From Embleya scabrispora DSM 41855 (GTDB taxonomy: Bacteria > Actinomycetota > Actinomycetes > Streptomycetales > Streptomycetaceae), in assembly GCF_000372745.1 (NCBI RefSeq), contig NZ_KB889665.1, forward strand, positions 1 to 64,000: a DNA stretch of 64,000 nucleotides, written 5' to 3'. A program made the translations under genes and the position numbers. Shown one piece after another: positions 8,096-16,605 of this stretch. The notes beneath the pieces were generated by a model. That model ran no database searches and was not told the origin of the DNA. It saw only the letters and a program-made list of their open reading frames with translations. The first letter of the stretch is position 1, and each line of letters begins with the position of its first letter.

Positions 8096-8420
8096 GACGG
8101 GGCCGGGACCGACGGGGCCGGGACCGTCTCGGGGGTTGACCAATCGGAGGTTTACGGCTCTGACGGTCGAGGTCCCCGAGAGCTGACCAGCCGAGGGCTG
8201 ACGATCCGAGCACTGACGATCCGAGGAAGCTGAGCGGTACCGGGGTCTTGACGGGACCGGAGGCGTGACGGGCCCGGGGCGAGGGCCCGAGGGCGGACCG
8301 CCCGGCGCCTGACGAGTCCGACGCGGGCCCGAGGGCTGACGGTCCCGGGGGCTGACGCACGTGAGGGCAGAGGGCTCCGGGGACGACCACCCAGGGGTTG
8401 GCGCGCCTGGGGGCTGACGA
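8096..8420 (+). repeat. Degenerate 15-18-bp minisatellite with CTGACG core
   Basis: A perfect 15-bp tandem duplication (GACGGGGCCGGGACC at 8096-8110 and 8111-8125) opens the array. It continues as diverged units in which the core CTGACG or close variants recur at 8160, 8183, 8198, 8213, 8230, 8248, 8265, 8309, 8336, 8352 and 8414. The spacing is 15-18 bp where densest. Reading frames across it have no gene-like composition. It begins 14 bp after the stop of the PGPGW gene. Confidence 0.75.
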
Positions 8421-8960
8421 ACGTGAGGGGATCCCGACCGACCACGGCAGGCGTCTGCGAGGTGCCCGGGGGCTGAGTCGTCCGCAAGGGGCCGCTCCGA
8501 ACTCCGAGCCTCGGGTCCCTCGCGGCGGGTGCCGAGCGCCGGGTCCGCGGCTCCCCGGCAACCGAGTTTCGCGTCCCTCGCGGCGGTCTTGAGCCCCCGG
8601 CCCCGACCTTCTCGCGACGGTACCGAACCCCCGAGTCGCGGGCCCTCGCGACGGGCACCGAGTGCCGAGTCCAGCGTCCCCCACGACGGGCCTCCCGCAG
8701 GAGCACACGCGCAACGACGCACCTGTCGCGAGCGCGTCAGGAACGACGGCCGACCCTTCACCGGGGGCACCTCGCAATCCGGTCCCGGCTCCTGCCGCAG
8801 TCCCTGCCCGCGCCTCCGCCCACGGCCTCCCGGCCCGCTCCGAGTCCCGGCCGGTGCCACCTTCCCCCGCCGAATGCGCGATCCGGAGCCGCGAGGCCAA
8901 CCCCCGCGAAGGGGTGGGCACAACCGCCCCCACGCATGCGGTAATGTTCTCCCTGCGCCC
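8421..8960. other. Non-coding GC-rich spacer upstream of tRNA-Val
   Basis: After the first repeat array this spacer holds a looser set of repeats around CTCGCG (8519, 8577, 8611, 8645). Its end holds the tRNA-Val -10 box TAATGT at 8942-8947. Long open frames on the minus strand exist but look like composition artefacts, with no recognisable domain and erratic amino-acid content. Confidence 0.5.
8942..8947 (+). promoter_or_regulatory. -10 box for tRNA-Val(CAC)
   Basis: TAATGT lies 13 bp before the tRNA 5' end, an AT-rich hexamer in a very GC-rich stretch. A transcript would begin near 8954. No convincing -35 is visible. Confidence 0.45.
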
Positions 8961-9032
8961 GGGCGATTAGCTCAGCGGGAGAGCGCTTCGTTCACACCGA
9001 AGAGGTCACTGGTTCGATCCCAGTATCGCCCA
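8961..9032 (+). tRNA. tRNA-Val (CAC)
   Basis: This 72-nt cloverleaf has acceptor stem GGGCGAT with ATCGCCC and discriminator A. The anticodon loop TTCACAC gives CAC, reading GUG, a dominant Val codon here. No CCA is encoded. It is a close paralogue of the minus-strand tRNA-Val(GAC) at 21-92. Confidence 0.96.
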
Positions 9033-9037
9033 CACAG

Positions 9038-9077
9038 GTCAGAGGCCCGGATCATGAAAATGATCCGGGCCTCTGAC
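9038..9077 (+). terminator. Strong hairpin terminator of tRNA-Val(CAC)
   Basis: A perfect 18-bp stem (9038-9055 with 9060-9077) closes a GAAA tetraloop. It lies 5 bp after the tRNA 3' end, as expected for an intrinsic terminator. Confidence 0.85.
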
Positions 9078-9712
9078 GCGTTTACGGCAGTTTGTACAGC
9101 GGCGGGCGTTTGCGGCCATCGCCCAGCGATCCGAAATCACCTGATTCGCAAGCCCTCGGACTTCGTTTCCCGGTGTGGCTTCGGCGAGGTTGGGACCCGG
9201 TCCGCGGCTCGGACGGGCATCGTCGTTCGAAGAGCTCGTGTGCGACGTACAGCGGCGTCCATCGGCTCGAATTAGTCACGGACCCGTGAAGGCGACGGGC
9301 CGGTGCCCGGCGGCGTGGCGAAGCAGGGCACCCCGGGCAGGACCTTCATGGGCGTCCGACCCATCCACTTCGGCGACCCAATACCGCGCACGATCCGAGC
9401 CGTCCGGAGGCCCCCGACGCCGACCGGTGGGCACTCGCTGTCGGTGAGGTCGACGGCCTTGTTCCCCTCTGTGGGCCTCGCTCCGGACGTCCCAGCCGAC
9501 CTTCACGCCGCAGCCTCAGCCCCCTCTGCGCGTCCCCGACGGCGGCGGCCGTGCGCGGGCCTTTTTTGGTGGGATTGAGGTGTGCGCGGTGAGCGGCTGG
9601 GGGTTGGGCGGGGGTTCAGGAGTCTTAGGAGCACGGCCGGGCTGTGAGATGTCACGTTCAGGTGTCGAAGTATTGACATGGGTTCTGGGGCGGGCCAAGC
9701 TCCTGAGCACGT
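9078..9712. other. Non-coding region between tRNA-Val terminator and ceb promoter
   Basis: Over 600 bp separate the tRNA terminator from the ceb promoter. On the minus strand a short frame (9082-9279) ends in GDGRKRPPLYKLP. It may be a conserved element or a remnant, not a demonstrable gene. A T6 run at 9562-9567 follows a short GGCC/GGCC stem and may be a weak terminator. I see no other gene. Confidence 0.45.
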
Positions 9713-9729
9713 CGTGAGAGCGCTCTCAC
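9673..9729 (+). promoter_or_regulatory. Promoter and CebR operator of the cellobiose operon
   Basis: A perfect -35 hexamer TTGACA (9673-9678) precedes a weak -10 (CAAGCT type, near 9696-9701). Just downstream is the 16-bp perfect palindrome GTGAGAGCGCTCTCAC at 9714-9729. The known CebR box of Streptomyces is TGGGAGCGCTCCCA; the core here, TGAGAGCGCTCTCA, differs by one symmetric change in each arm. At about +6 to +21 of the expected start, a bound repressor would block initiation or escape. Cellobiose release of CebR is known from the family. Confidence 0.8.
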
Positions 9730-9867
9730 AGTTCAAGACTCGGCGCCCTCGACGGTGTGTGTTTCGGGTTGCCGTGAATCGTTGATCGCACCGCCGCACT
9801 TCGGTACTGCCGCACGAAGTACCCCGCTCGTACCCGTCCCGGATGCAAGGCATCAGGAGGTCTTCCC

Positions 9868-11172
9868 ATGCGCACGCGCTACGTTCGTGGTCGAGTCAGG
9901 GCGTTGTCGGCCCTGTGCACCGCGCTGTTGGTCGGGTCAATGCTCGCCGGGTGCGGGGGTGATGGGGACTCCGGCTCGGGCGATGGCAAAGTCACCCTGA
10001 ATCTGGGGCTGTTCGGCACGTTCGGCTTCGAGGAAGCCGGGTTGTACGCCGAGTACCAGCAGACGCACCCGAACATCAAGATCGTTCAGCACGACACCGA
10101 ACGCGAGGAGGACTATTGGCGTACGGTGCAGACCCGGCTCGCCGGTGGCGGTGGAATCGACGACATCCAGGGCATCGAGGTCGGGCGGATAGCCGACGTC
10201 GTGAAGAACCAGGCCGACAAGTGGATGGATCTGAATTCGCTGGGTCTCTCCGCCGGTAACGCGGAGTACCTGCCGTGGAAGAGCAAGGCCGCGACCACCG
10301 GCGACGGGAAGGTGCTGGGGGCCGGGACCGACACCGGGCCGATGGCGATCTGCTATCGCACCGACCTGTTCCAGGCCGCCGGACTGCCCACCGACCGCGA
10401 GGAGTTGGCGCGGCGCTGGTCCACGTGGGAGGGCTACGTCGAATTGGGCAGGCAGTTCCAGGCGAAGGCGCCGAAGAAGACGCACTACCTGGACAGCGTG
10501 ACCGGTCTGTACAACGCGATCATCGGGCAGCAGGCGGTCTCGTACTACGACGAGGCCGGCAAGCCGATCTACGACACCAACCCCGTCGTGAAGCACGCCT
10601 GGGATCTGGCCACCCAGGCCGCCGACGCAAAGATGTCCGCCGCGTTGCAGCAGTTCCAGAGTGACTGGAACCAGGCGTTCGCGGCCGACGGCTTCGCGTC
10701 GATTTCGTGCCCGGCGTGGATGATCGGGTTCATCAAGACCCAGGCCGGTGACGCGGGCAAGGGCAAGTGGGATGTCGCACCGGGGCCGGGTGGTACCGGC
10801 AACTGGGGCGGTTCGTACCTCGCGATTCCCAAGGGCGGCAAGCACCACAAGGAGGCGGCGGAGCTGGTCGGTTGGCTCACCGCGCCCGAGCAGCAGGCCA
10901 AGATGTTCCGGAAGCAGGGCAACTTCCCGTCCAAGGCCGGCGCGATCGAAAGCATCAAGGCGACCACGGACGCCTACTTCAACGGTGCGCCGATCGGCGG
11001 GATCTTCAGCGCGGCGGCCGAGCGGATGCCGGTACAGATCACCGGAGTTCGGCACAACGATATCAAGGAGAACATCAGCACCGCACTGACCTCCGTGGAG
11101 GCTCAGGGGGTCAAACCCGACGACGCGTGGAAGCAGGCGCGCGACGCGGTCAAGAACGCGCTCGCCGGCTGA
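9868..11172 (+). CDS. cebE: Cellobiose/cello-oligosaccharide ABC transporter substrate-binding lipoprotein
   Basis: This encodes 434 residues. A signal peptide with basic start and hydrophobic core ends in the lipobox L26-A27-G28-C29, so the mature protein is anchored by lipidated C29. The rest is a family-1 (maltose-binding-like) solute-binding protein with conserved LNLGLFGTFGF, ADKWMDLNSLG, AICYRTDLFQAAGLP and GGSYLAIPKGGKHHKEAAELV. Its position at the head of an operon with two permeases, a GH1 beta-glucosidase and a CebR-like repressor identifies the substrate as cellobiose or short cello-oligosaccharides. As in other ceb systems the ATPase (MsiK) is not encoded locally. AGGAGG lies 8 bp before the ATG. 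Confidence 0.9.
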   Translation: MRTRYVRGRVRALSALCTALLVGSMLAGCGGDGDSGSGDGKVTLNLGLFGTFGFEEAGLYAEYQQTHPNIKIVQHDTEREEDYWRTVQTRLAGGGGIDDIQGIEVGRIADVVKNQADKWMDLNSLGLSAGNAEYLPWKSKAATTGDGKVLGAGTDTGPMAICYRTDLFQAAGLPTDREELARRWSTWEGYVELGRQFQAKAPKKTHYLDSVTGLYNAIIGQQAVSYYDEAGKPIYDTNPVVKHAWDLATQAADAKMSAALQQFQSDWNQAFAADGFASISCPAWMIGFIKTQAGDAGKGKWDVAPGPGGTGNWGGSYLAIPKGGKHHKEAAELVGWLTAPEQQAKMFRKQGNFPSKAGAIESIKATTDAYFNGAPIGGIFSAAAERMPVQITGVRHNDIKENISTALTSVEAQGVKPDDAWKQARDAVKNALAG

Positions 11173-11538
11173 CCAAGAGCAGCGCCGCGTGCGCCGCGAC
11201 GCGCCCCCGATCTGCGGGCTGCGGGTCTGCGGGCCATGGACGGGCCGGTTGCGGGTCGCGGGTGTTGGGACACGAACTCCGGGCGCCGAGTCGGCGACCC
11301 GTGCGCGACCCAACACCCGTGACCGGCGCCACGCCCGACCCGCAACCCCCGTGCTGCGACCCGCAATCCCGGCCTGCGACCCGTGATCCCCGACCCGTGA
11401 CTGTGTGATCGACGACCGATCACCGACGACGGCCGTCCGATCCGGCGCTGCCTCTCAGTGGGACCGACCGACCGCCCGTTCCTCGGTCCGATCCCACCCC
11501 ACCGCCCGCCCACCCCTCCCGGCCCCGGAGTGATTCCG
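11173..11538. other. cebE-cebF intercistronic region with hairpin and CGACCCG repeats
   Basis: An 11-bp perfect inverted repeat (11259-11269 with 11309-11319) encloses a 39-nt loop that is itself self-complementary in part. It is followed by several copies of CGACCCG with varied tails up to about 11400. A structure after the binding-protein cistron is a common way to keep that cistron in excess over the permeases. I infer that role here. No gene is seen. Confidence 0.55.
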
Positions 11539-12576
11539 ATGGCGGCACCACCCCCTGCCCATGCAGCCCAATTCCCCAGCGGTCCCCCGACCGAGTCCCC
11601 GGACCGGCTCCCGCCGAGTCCCGAACGCAAGGCTCGTCGGCCGGTCATGACCCCCCGTCAGCGCTGGCGGCGCCGGGCGAACACCGCGTCCCCCTACGCC
11701 TTCGTCGCGCCGTTCTTCGTCCTGTTCATCGCCTTCGGTCTGTTCCCGCTCCTCTACACCGGATACATCTCGTTGCACCGCGTCCGGTTGCAGAATCCGG
11801 ACGAATTGACCTGGCTCGGGCTGGAGAACTACACCAACCTCTGGCACGACAAGTTCTTCTGGAAGGCGCTGCGCAACACCTTCACCATCGGGCTGATTTC
11901 CACGGTCCCGCAGCTGTGCATGGCGCTCGGCCTGGCGCATCTGCTCAACCATCGGCTGCGCGGGCGGACCTTCTTCCGGGTCGCGATCCTGATGCCGTAC
12001 GCGACATCCGTCGCCGCCGCGACGCTTGTGTTCGGCGGCCTGTTCGGGCGCGACTACGGGATGATCAACTGGTTCCTCGGGCTATTCGGGATCGACAACG
12101 TCGACTGGTACAACGGCACTTGGACCTCCCAGATAGCCATCTCGACCATCGTCACCTGGCGTTGGGTGGGCTACAACGCGCTCATCTACCTCGCCGCGAT
12201 GCAGGCCATCCCGCACGACCGCTACGAGGCCGCGGCGTTGGACGGGGCGAAGTCCTGGCATCAGTTCCGGCACGTCACCCTCCCGGGACTGAGACCCACG
12301 ATCGTGTTCACCGTCGTGGTCTCGACGATCGGCGCGATGCAGATCTTTGCCGAGCCGTTGCTGCTCCAAGGCGGCCCGATCGGCGTCCGAGGCGGGGCTT
12401 CGCACCAGTACCAGACCATCGGGCTCTACATGTACGAGACCGGCTGGAGCAACTACGCGCTCGGGAAGGCATCCGCGATCGCGTGGACGACGTTCCTGAT
12501 CATCCTTGTCGTCATCGGCATCAACGCGCTTGTCTCCGCGAGCCGTTCGCGCCGCGAGACCCGAGAGGGCCGCTGA
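11539..12576 (+). CDS. cebF: Cellobiose ABC transporter permease CebF
   Basis: This encodes 345 residues of a MalF-type sugar ABC permease. A Pro-rich cytoplasmic N-terminus precedes the first membrane helix (YAFVAPFFVLFIAFGLFPLL, about residues 54-73). Five further helices follow, including the EAA loop EAAALDGAKSWHQFRHVTLPGL that contacts the ATPase. The ATG at 11539 has GGAG 8 bp upstream. A later ATG at 11647 has no such site but would remove only the disordered leader. The stop is one base before the cebG ATG. Confidence 0.88.
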   Translation: MAAPPPAHAAQFPSGPPTESPDRLPPSPERKARRPVMTPRQRWRRRANTASPYAFVAPFFVLFIAFGLFPLLYTGYISLHRVRLQNPDELTWLGLENYTNLWHDKFFWKALRNTFTIGLISTVPQLCMALGLAHLLNHRLRGRTFFRVAILMPYATSVAAATLVFGGLFGRDYGMINWFLGLFGIDNVDWYNGTWTSQIAISTIVTWRWVGYNALIYLAAMQAIPHDRYEAAALDGAKSWHQFRHVTLPGLRPTIVFTVVVSTIGAMQIFAEPLLLQGGPIGVRGGASHQYQTIGLYMYETGWSNYALGKASAIAWTTFLIILVVIGINALVSASRSRRETREGR

Positions 12577-12577
12577 C

Positions 12578-13534
12578 ATGGCACGCACGCCCGTCGCCGT
12601 ACTTCGCCGGAGCGCACACCCGGCCGGCGCACCGTCCAAGAGCCCGTCGCCCGAACCGGCCGATCGACCCGGCCGGCTCCGTCGGTCGGGTCGGCCCGGT
12701 CGCTCCAAGCGCACGCGTCAACTGCACGGTGGTCCTCTCGTCTACGTGATCCTGGGCTTCGCGACGCTGCTCTCGGTCTTCCCGTTCTACTGGTCGATCG
12801 TTGCCGCCACCCGCAGCAACGCGGACATCAACCACGTGCCGCCGCCGTTCACGCCCGGTGGCAATCTGCTCGGCAATTTCGACAAGGCGCTCGACGAGGC
12901 CGACATCGTGCAGGCGCTGATCAACTCGACCATCGTGTCGGTGACGGTCGCGGCGGGCACCGTGTTGTGTTCGACGCTGGCCGGGTTCGCCTTCGCCAAG
13001 CTGCGCTTCCGGGGGCGGGGCATCCTGCTCGGGATCACCGTGGCGACGATGATGATTCCGCCGCAACTGGGCCTGATCCCGCTGTTCATGATCATGGCGA
13101 AGCTGGAATGGGTGAACCAGCTGCAAGCCGTCGTCCTGCCCACGTTGGTCACCGCGTTCGGCGTGTTCTTCATGCGGCAGTACCTGATGGAGGCGCTGCC
13201 GGACGAACTGATCGAGGCCGGTCGGGTGGACGGCGCGTCATACGCGCGGATCTTCTGGTCGATCGTCATTCCGATCGCGCGTCCGGCGATGGCGGTACTC
13301 GGCCTGCTCACCTTCATGACCACGTGGAACGACTTCTTCTGGCCGATCATCGCGCTGTCGTCGAGCAATCCCACCGTGCAGGTCGCGATCAACTCGCTCG
13401 GCGGGGGATACGTGCACGACCAGTCGATCATCCTCGCCGGGACGCTGCTCGGCACGCTGCCGGTACTGGTCGTCTTCGGCCTGCTCGGCAGGCAGATCGT
13501 CGGCGGCATCATGCAGGGCGCGGTCAAGGGGTGA
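12578..13534 (+). CDS. cebG: Cellobiose ABC transporter permease CebG
   Basis: This encodes 318 residues of a MalG-type permease. After an Arg/Pro-rich N-terminus (about 1-50) come six helices beginning [20 protein letters not shown]. The EAA loop reads [24 protein letters not shown], and [10 protein letters not shown] is typical of sugar permeases. It starts one base after the cebF stop and forms the transmembrane heterodimer with CebF. Confidence 0.88.
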   Translation: MARTPVAVLRRSAHPAGAPSKSPSPEPADRPGRLRRSGRPGRSKRTRQLHGGPLVYVILGFATLLSVFPFYWSIVAATRSNADINHVPPPFTPGGNLLGNFDKALDEADIVQALINSTIVSVTVAAGTVLCSTLAGFAFAKLRFRGRGILLGITVATMMIPPQLGLIPLFMIMAKLEWVNQLQAVVLPTLVTAFGVFFMRQYLMEALPDELIEAGRVDGASYARIFWSIVIPIARPAMAVLGLLTFMTTWNDFFWPIIALSSSNPTVQVAINSLGGGYVHDQSIILAGTLLGTLPVLVVFGLLGRQIVGGIMQGAVKG

Positions 13535-13644
13535 TCGATCGAGGACCGATCGAGCCGGGTCCATCGGCCCGAGGCCGCGGAGTCGATCCGGCGCCGATGG
13601 GTGCCGAGCAGCGTCAAGTCAACCGGAGAAAGGCAATCACCATC

Positions 13645-15144
13645 ATGACCGACCACGTCCTGTCCACCGGAACAGCGCCGGCAACCCTGCCCGTCGGCGG
13701 CTTCCCGCCCGGATTCGTCTGGGGCGCGGCCACCGCCGCCTACCAGATCGAGGGGGCCGTGGCCGAGGACGGTCGCGGGCCGTCGATCTGGGACACCTTC
13801 AGTCGTACTCCCGGACGGGTGCACGCCGGGGACACCGGTGACGTGGCCACCGACCACTACCACCGCTACCGGGAAGACGTCGCGCTGATGTCCGAACTCG
13901 GCCTGGGCGCGTACCGGTTCTCCGTCGCGTGGGCGCGGGTTCAGCCCAGCGGGAGCGGGCCGGGCAACGCTGCCGGACTCGACTTCTACGACCGGCTCGT
14001 GGACGAACTGCTCGCGCACGGCCTGGATCCGTATCCGACGCTCTATCACTGGGATCTGCCGCAGGCGCTTCAGGACGCGGGTGGCTGGGGTGCGCGCGAT
14101 ACCGCGTCCAGGTTCGCCGAGTACGCGCGGATCGTCGCGGCGCGGCTCGGTGACCGGGTGCGCGACTGGACCACACTCAACGAGCCGTGGTGTTCGGCAT
14201 TCCTGGGGCACGGCTCGGGCGTACACGCGCCGGGACTGACCGATCCGGAGCTGTCCCTGCGTGCGCATCACCATCTGCTGCTCGCGCACGGGCTCGGAGT
14301 GCGGGCGTTGCGGGCCGAACTGCCGGCCGGACACCGGATCGGGATCACTCTCAACACGGCTGCGGTACGCCCGACTTCGGACCGGCCGGCGGACCTGGAC
14401 GCCGTGCGTCGGGTGGACGGCCTGGCCAACCGGATCTTCCTCGGCCCGCTGCTGCGCGGCGCGTACCCGGCCGACGTGCTCGAAGACACCGCCTCGGTGA
14501 CCGACTGGGCGTTCGTCCGTGACGGCGACCTCGCCGAGATCGCCCGACCGATCGACATGCTCGGGGTGAACTACTACAGCCCCCTGCTGGTCGGCGGCGA
14601 TGACGGCGACGCGGGCACCGAGACCGCCGGGCATCGCGACGACGGCCACGGCGCGAGCGCGTACTCGCCTTGGCCGGCCGGTGCGGACCTGCGGTTCACC
14701 CAGGCGCCCGGCGCGCGTACCGCGATGGGTTGGGGGATCGACCCGAGCGGACTGTACGACGTGCTGGCGCGGATCCGGGTGGAGGCCCCGGATCTGCCGC
14801 TGATGATCACCGAGAACGGCGCGGCGTACGAGGACCACGTGGACGCGACCGGTGCGATCGAGGACGTCGAACGGGCGGAGTACATCGCGGCGCATATCGC
14901 GGAGGTGCGGCGGGCGATCGCTGACGGTGTGGATGTTCGGGGCTACTTCGTGTGGTCCCTGTTGGACAATTTCGAGTGGGCGTACGGCTACGCGAAGCGC
15001 TTCGGCATCGTGCACGTGGACTTCGCGACCGGTGGACGTACGCCCAAGTACAGCGCACGGTGGTATGCGTCGGTGATCGCCGGCAATCGGGAACTCCGGG
15101 CCGGTTCGGCGCGGGACGGGATGGGGAGCATTGACCAGCACTGA
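13645..15144 (+). CDS. bglC: GH1 beta-glucosidase (cellobiose hydrolysing)
   Basis: This encodes 499 residues of a cytoplasmic retaining beta-glucosidase that splits imported cellobiose. The GH1 N-terminal signature [19 protein letters not shown] is present. The acid/base is E180 in TLNEPW and the nucleophile is E390 in ITENGAAY. The glycone-binding block [23 protein letters not shown] lies near the C-terminus. Length and composition are typical. AGAAAGG lies upstream of the ATG. Its end overlaps the TTG start of cebR by 14 bases, so the repressor is made from the operon it controls. Confidence 0.93.
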   Translation: MTDHVLSTGTAPATLPVGGFPPGFVWGAATAAYQIEGAVAEDGRGPSIWDTFSRTPGRVHAGDTGDVATDHYHRYREDVALMSELGLGAYRFSVAWARVQPSGSGPGNAAGLDFYDRLVDELLAHGLDPYPTLYHWDLPQALQDAGGWGARDTASRFAEYARIVAARLGDRVRDWTTLNEPWCSAFLGHGSGVHAPGLTDPELSLRAHHHLLLAHGLGVRALRAELPAGHRIGITLNTAAVRPTSDRPADLDAVRRVDGLANRIFLGPLLRGAYPADVLEDTASVTDWAFVRDGDLAEIARPIDMLGVNYYSPLLVGGDDGDAGTETAGHRDDGHGASAYSPWPAGADLRFTQAPGARTAMGWGIDPSGLYDVLARIRVEAPDLPLMITENGAAYEDHVDATGAIEDVERAEYIAAHIAEVRRAIADGVDVRGYFVWSLLDNFEWAYGYAKRFGIVHVDFATGGRTPKYSARWYASVIAGNRELRAGSARDGMGSIDQH

Positions 15145-16153
15145 CGGCCGGGGCGAGGCCGCTCCGACGGCCGAACCGCCGACCCTGGAGACGGTGGCGG
15201 CGGTGGCCGGGGTGTCCCGGGCCACCGTCTCCAGGGTGATCAACAGCTCACCGAAGGTCAGCCCTCGGGTACGCGAGGTGGTCGAGGCGGCGATCGTGCG
15301 GACCGGCTACGTGCCCAATCGCGCGGCGCGTACGTTGGTCACCCGGCGTACCGATTCGGTGGCTCTGGTCGTCCAGGAGCCGGAGACCCGGCTGTTCGGC
15401 GATCCGTACCTGTCCGCGATCGTGCGCTCGGTGGGCGCCGAACTGGCGGATACCGACCAGCAGTTGGTGCTGATGATGGTGCGCACGCCGGAGCAGCAGG
15501 ATCGGTTGGAGCGGTACCTGCGCGGTGGCCACGTGGACGGGGCGTTGTTGGTGTCGCTGCATGGCGACGACTCGCTGGCGGGTCGGCTGCACGACACGGG
15601 CATCCCGGTGGTCGTCGGCGGTCGGCCGCTCGGCCCGGGCGCCGACTTCGTCTACGTCGACGCGGACAACGTGGGCGGCGCGCGCGCCGCGGTCGAGTAC
15701 CTGAGTGGTCGCGGAAGGCGGCGGATCGCCACCATCGCCGGACCGCAGGACATGTGCGCGGGCGTGGACCGGCTGCGTGGCTACCTGGACGCGGTACCGG
15801 GGCCATCGCTCGTCGCGCACGGCGATTTCAGCCGGGCCGGCGGGGCCGCGGCGATGCGGCGGCTGTTGGCCGAGGAGCCGGATCTGGACGCGGTGTTCGC
15901 GGCGTCCGATCTGATGGCGGTCGGTGCGATGGAGGTGTTGGCGGAGCGGGGCAGGCGGATTCCCGAGGATGTGGCGGTGGTCGGGTTCGACGACGCGGAC
16001 GTCGCGGGGTGGACCGCGCTCACCACGATGCGGCAACAGGTGGCGGCGCAGGGGCGGTTGATGACCCGGCTGTTGCTCGAGCGGATCTCGGGCGGGGCCG
16101 TCGGCGGCTCCGTGGTGTTGCCGACGACGTTGGTCGAGCGGGCTACCTCGTGA
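15131..16153 (+). CDS. cebR: LacI-family repressor of the cellobiose operon (CebR-like)
   Basis: This encodes 340 residues from a TTG start with GGGGAG 3 bp upstream. The N-terminal LacI helix-turn-helix reads [21 protein letters not shown] (near residues 18-38). A hinge and a periplasmic-binding-protein-type effector domain follow ([11 protein letters not shown] ... [16 protein letters not shown] ... [10 protein letters not shown] ... LTTMRQQV). It is the last gene of the operon and, by homology with Streptomyces CebR, binds the palindrome at 9714-9729 and is released by cellobiose. It therefore autoregulates. Confidence 0.9.
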   Translation: MTSTDGRGEAAPTAEPPTLETVAAVAGVSRATVSRVINSSPKVSPRVREVVEAAIVRTGYVPNRAARTLVTRRTDSVALVVQEPETRLFGDPYLSAIVRSVGAELADTDQQLVLMMVRTPEQQDRLERYLRGGHVDGALLVSLHGDDSLAGRLHDTGIPVVVGGRPLGPGADFVYVDADNVGGARAAVEYLSGRGRRRIATIAGPQDMCAGVDRLRGYLDAVPGPSLVAHGDFSRAGGAAAMRRLLAEEPDLDAVFAASDLMAVGAMEVLAERGRRIPEDVAVVGFDDADVAGWTALTTMRQQVAAQGRLMTRLLLERISGGAVGGSVVLPTTLVERATS

Positions 16154-16605
16154 GAGGCGAGTGGTCTTCGGCCGAATACGAGGGGTACTCGGGCACGGGT
16201 GTTGCGGGGCTGGAGGTGGCCGCGAGCGCGGTCCGGGACTGGCTTTGGCCGCAAGATCCGGCCGGGCCGACTTCGGCCTTGAGCGCCGGCCGGGCCGAGG
16301 GGGGCTGCTTGCGGGAGTGCGGGCTCGGCGGCGGGTGTTGTGGTCGGCTTCGGGGGTGGCCACTCCTCCGAGGGTGCGCCGAATGTGTGACGTGCAAATC
16401 GGGAAGTCGACACAATGACGAGGTCACTTTTGCGCGGATCGGGCCTCTGAGATGGGTGTTTTTCGGGCCGTATCACGTCACGTGGGCGGCGGTGACAAGG
16501 ACCCGATGCTCCGCCGGATGGGGGATCGCGCGATGATCTCCCGGTGACCGATACCTGTCTACCGATCCACTGCGCGTGCGCGGGGGTACACGCGGGGGTA
16601 CACCA
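16154..16605. other. Intergenic region after cebR
   Basis: This 452-bp gap has mixed composition, partly less GC-rich (around 16395-16440). A tandem 12-bp repeat (CGCGGGGGTACA at 16579-16590 and 16591-16602) ends at the start of the next gene and duplicates its ribosome-binding site. I see no gene, hairpin terminator or clear promoter. Confidence 0.5.

Noticed and set aside
7467-8933. Long minus-strand open frames (462-488 codons) across the repeat-rich gap
   Set aside because: They overlap the well-supported PGPGW gene antisense and show repetitive Arg/Pro/Gly composition with no domain. They are products of high GC, not genes.
8961-9867. Integrated mobile element at tRNA-Val(CAC)
   Set aside because: No integrase, excisionase or replication gene and no repeated 3' tRNA fragment is visible downstream.
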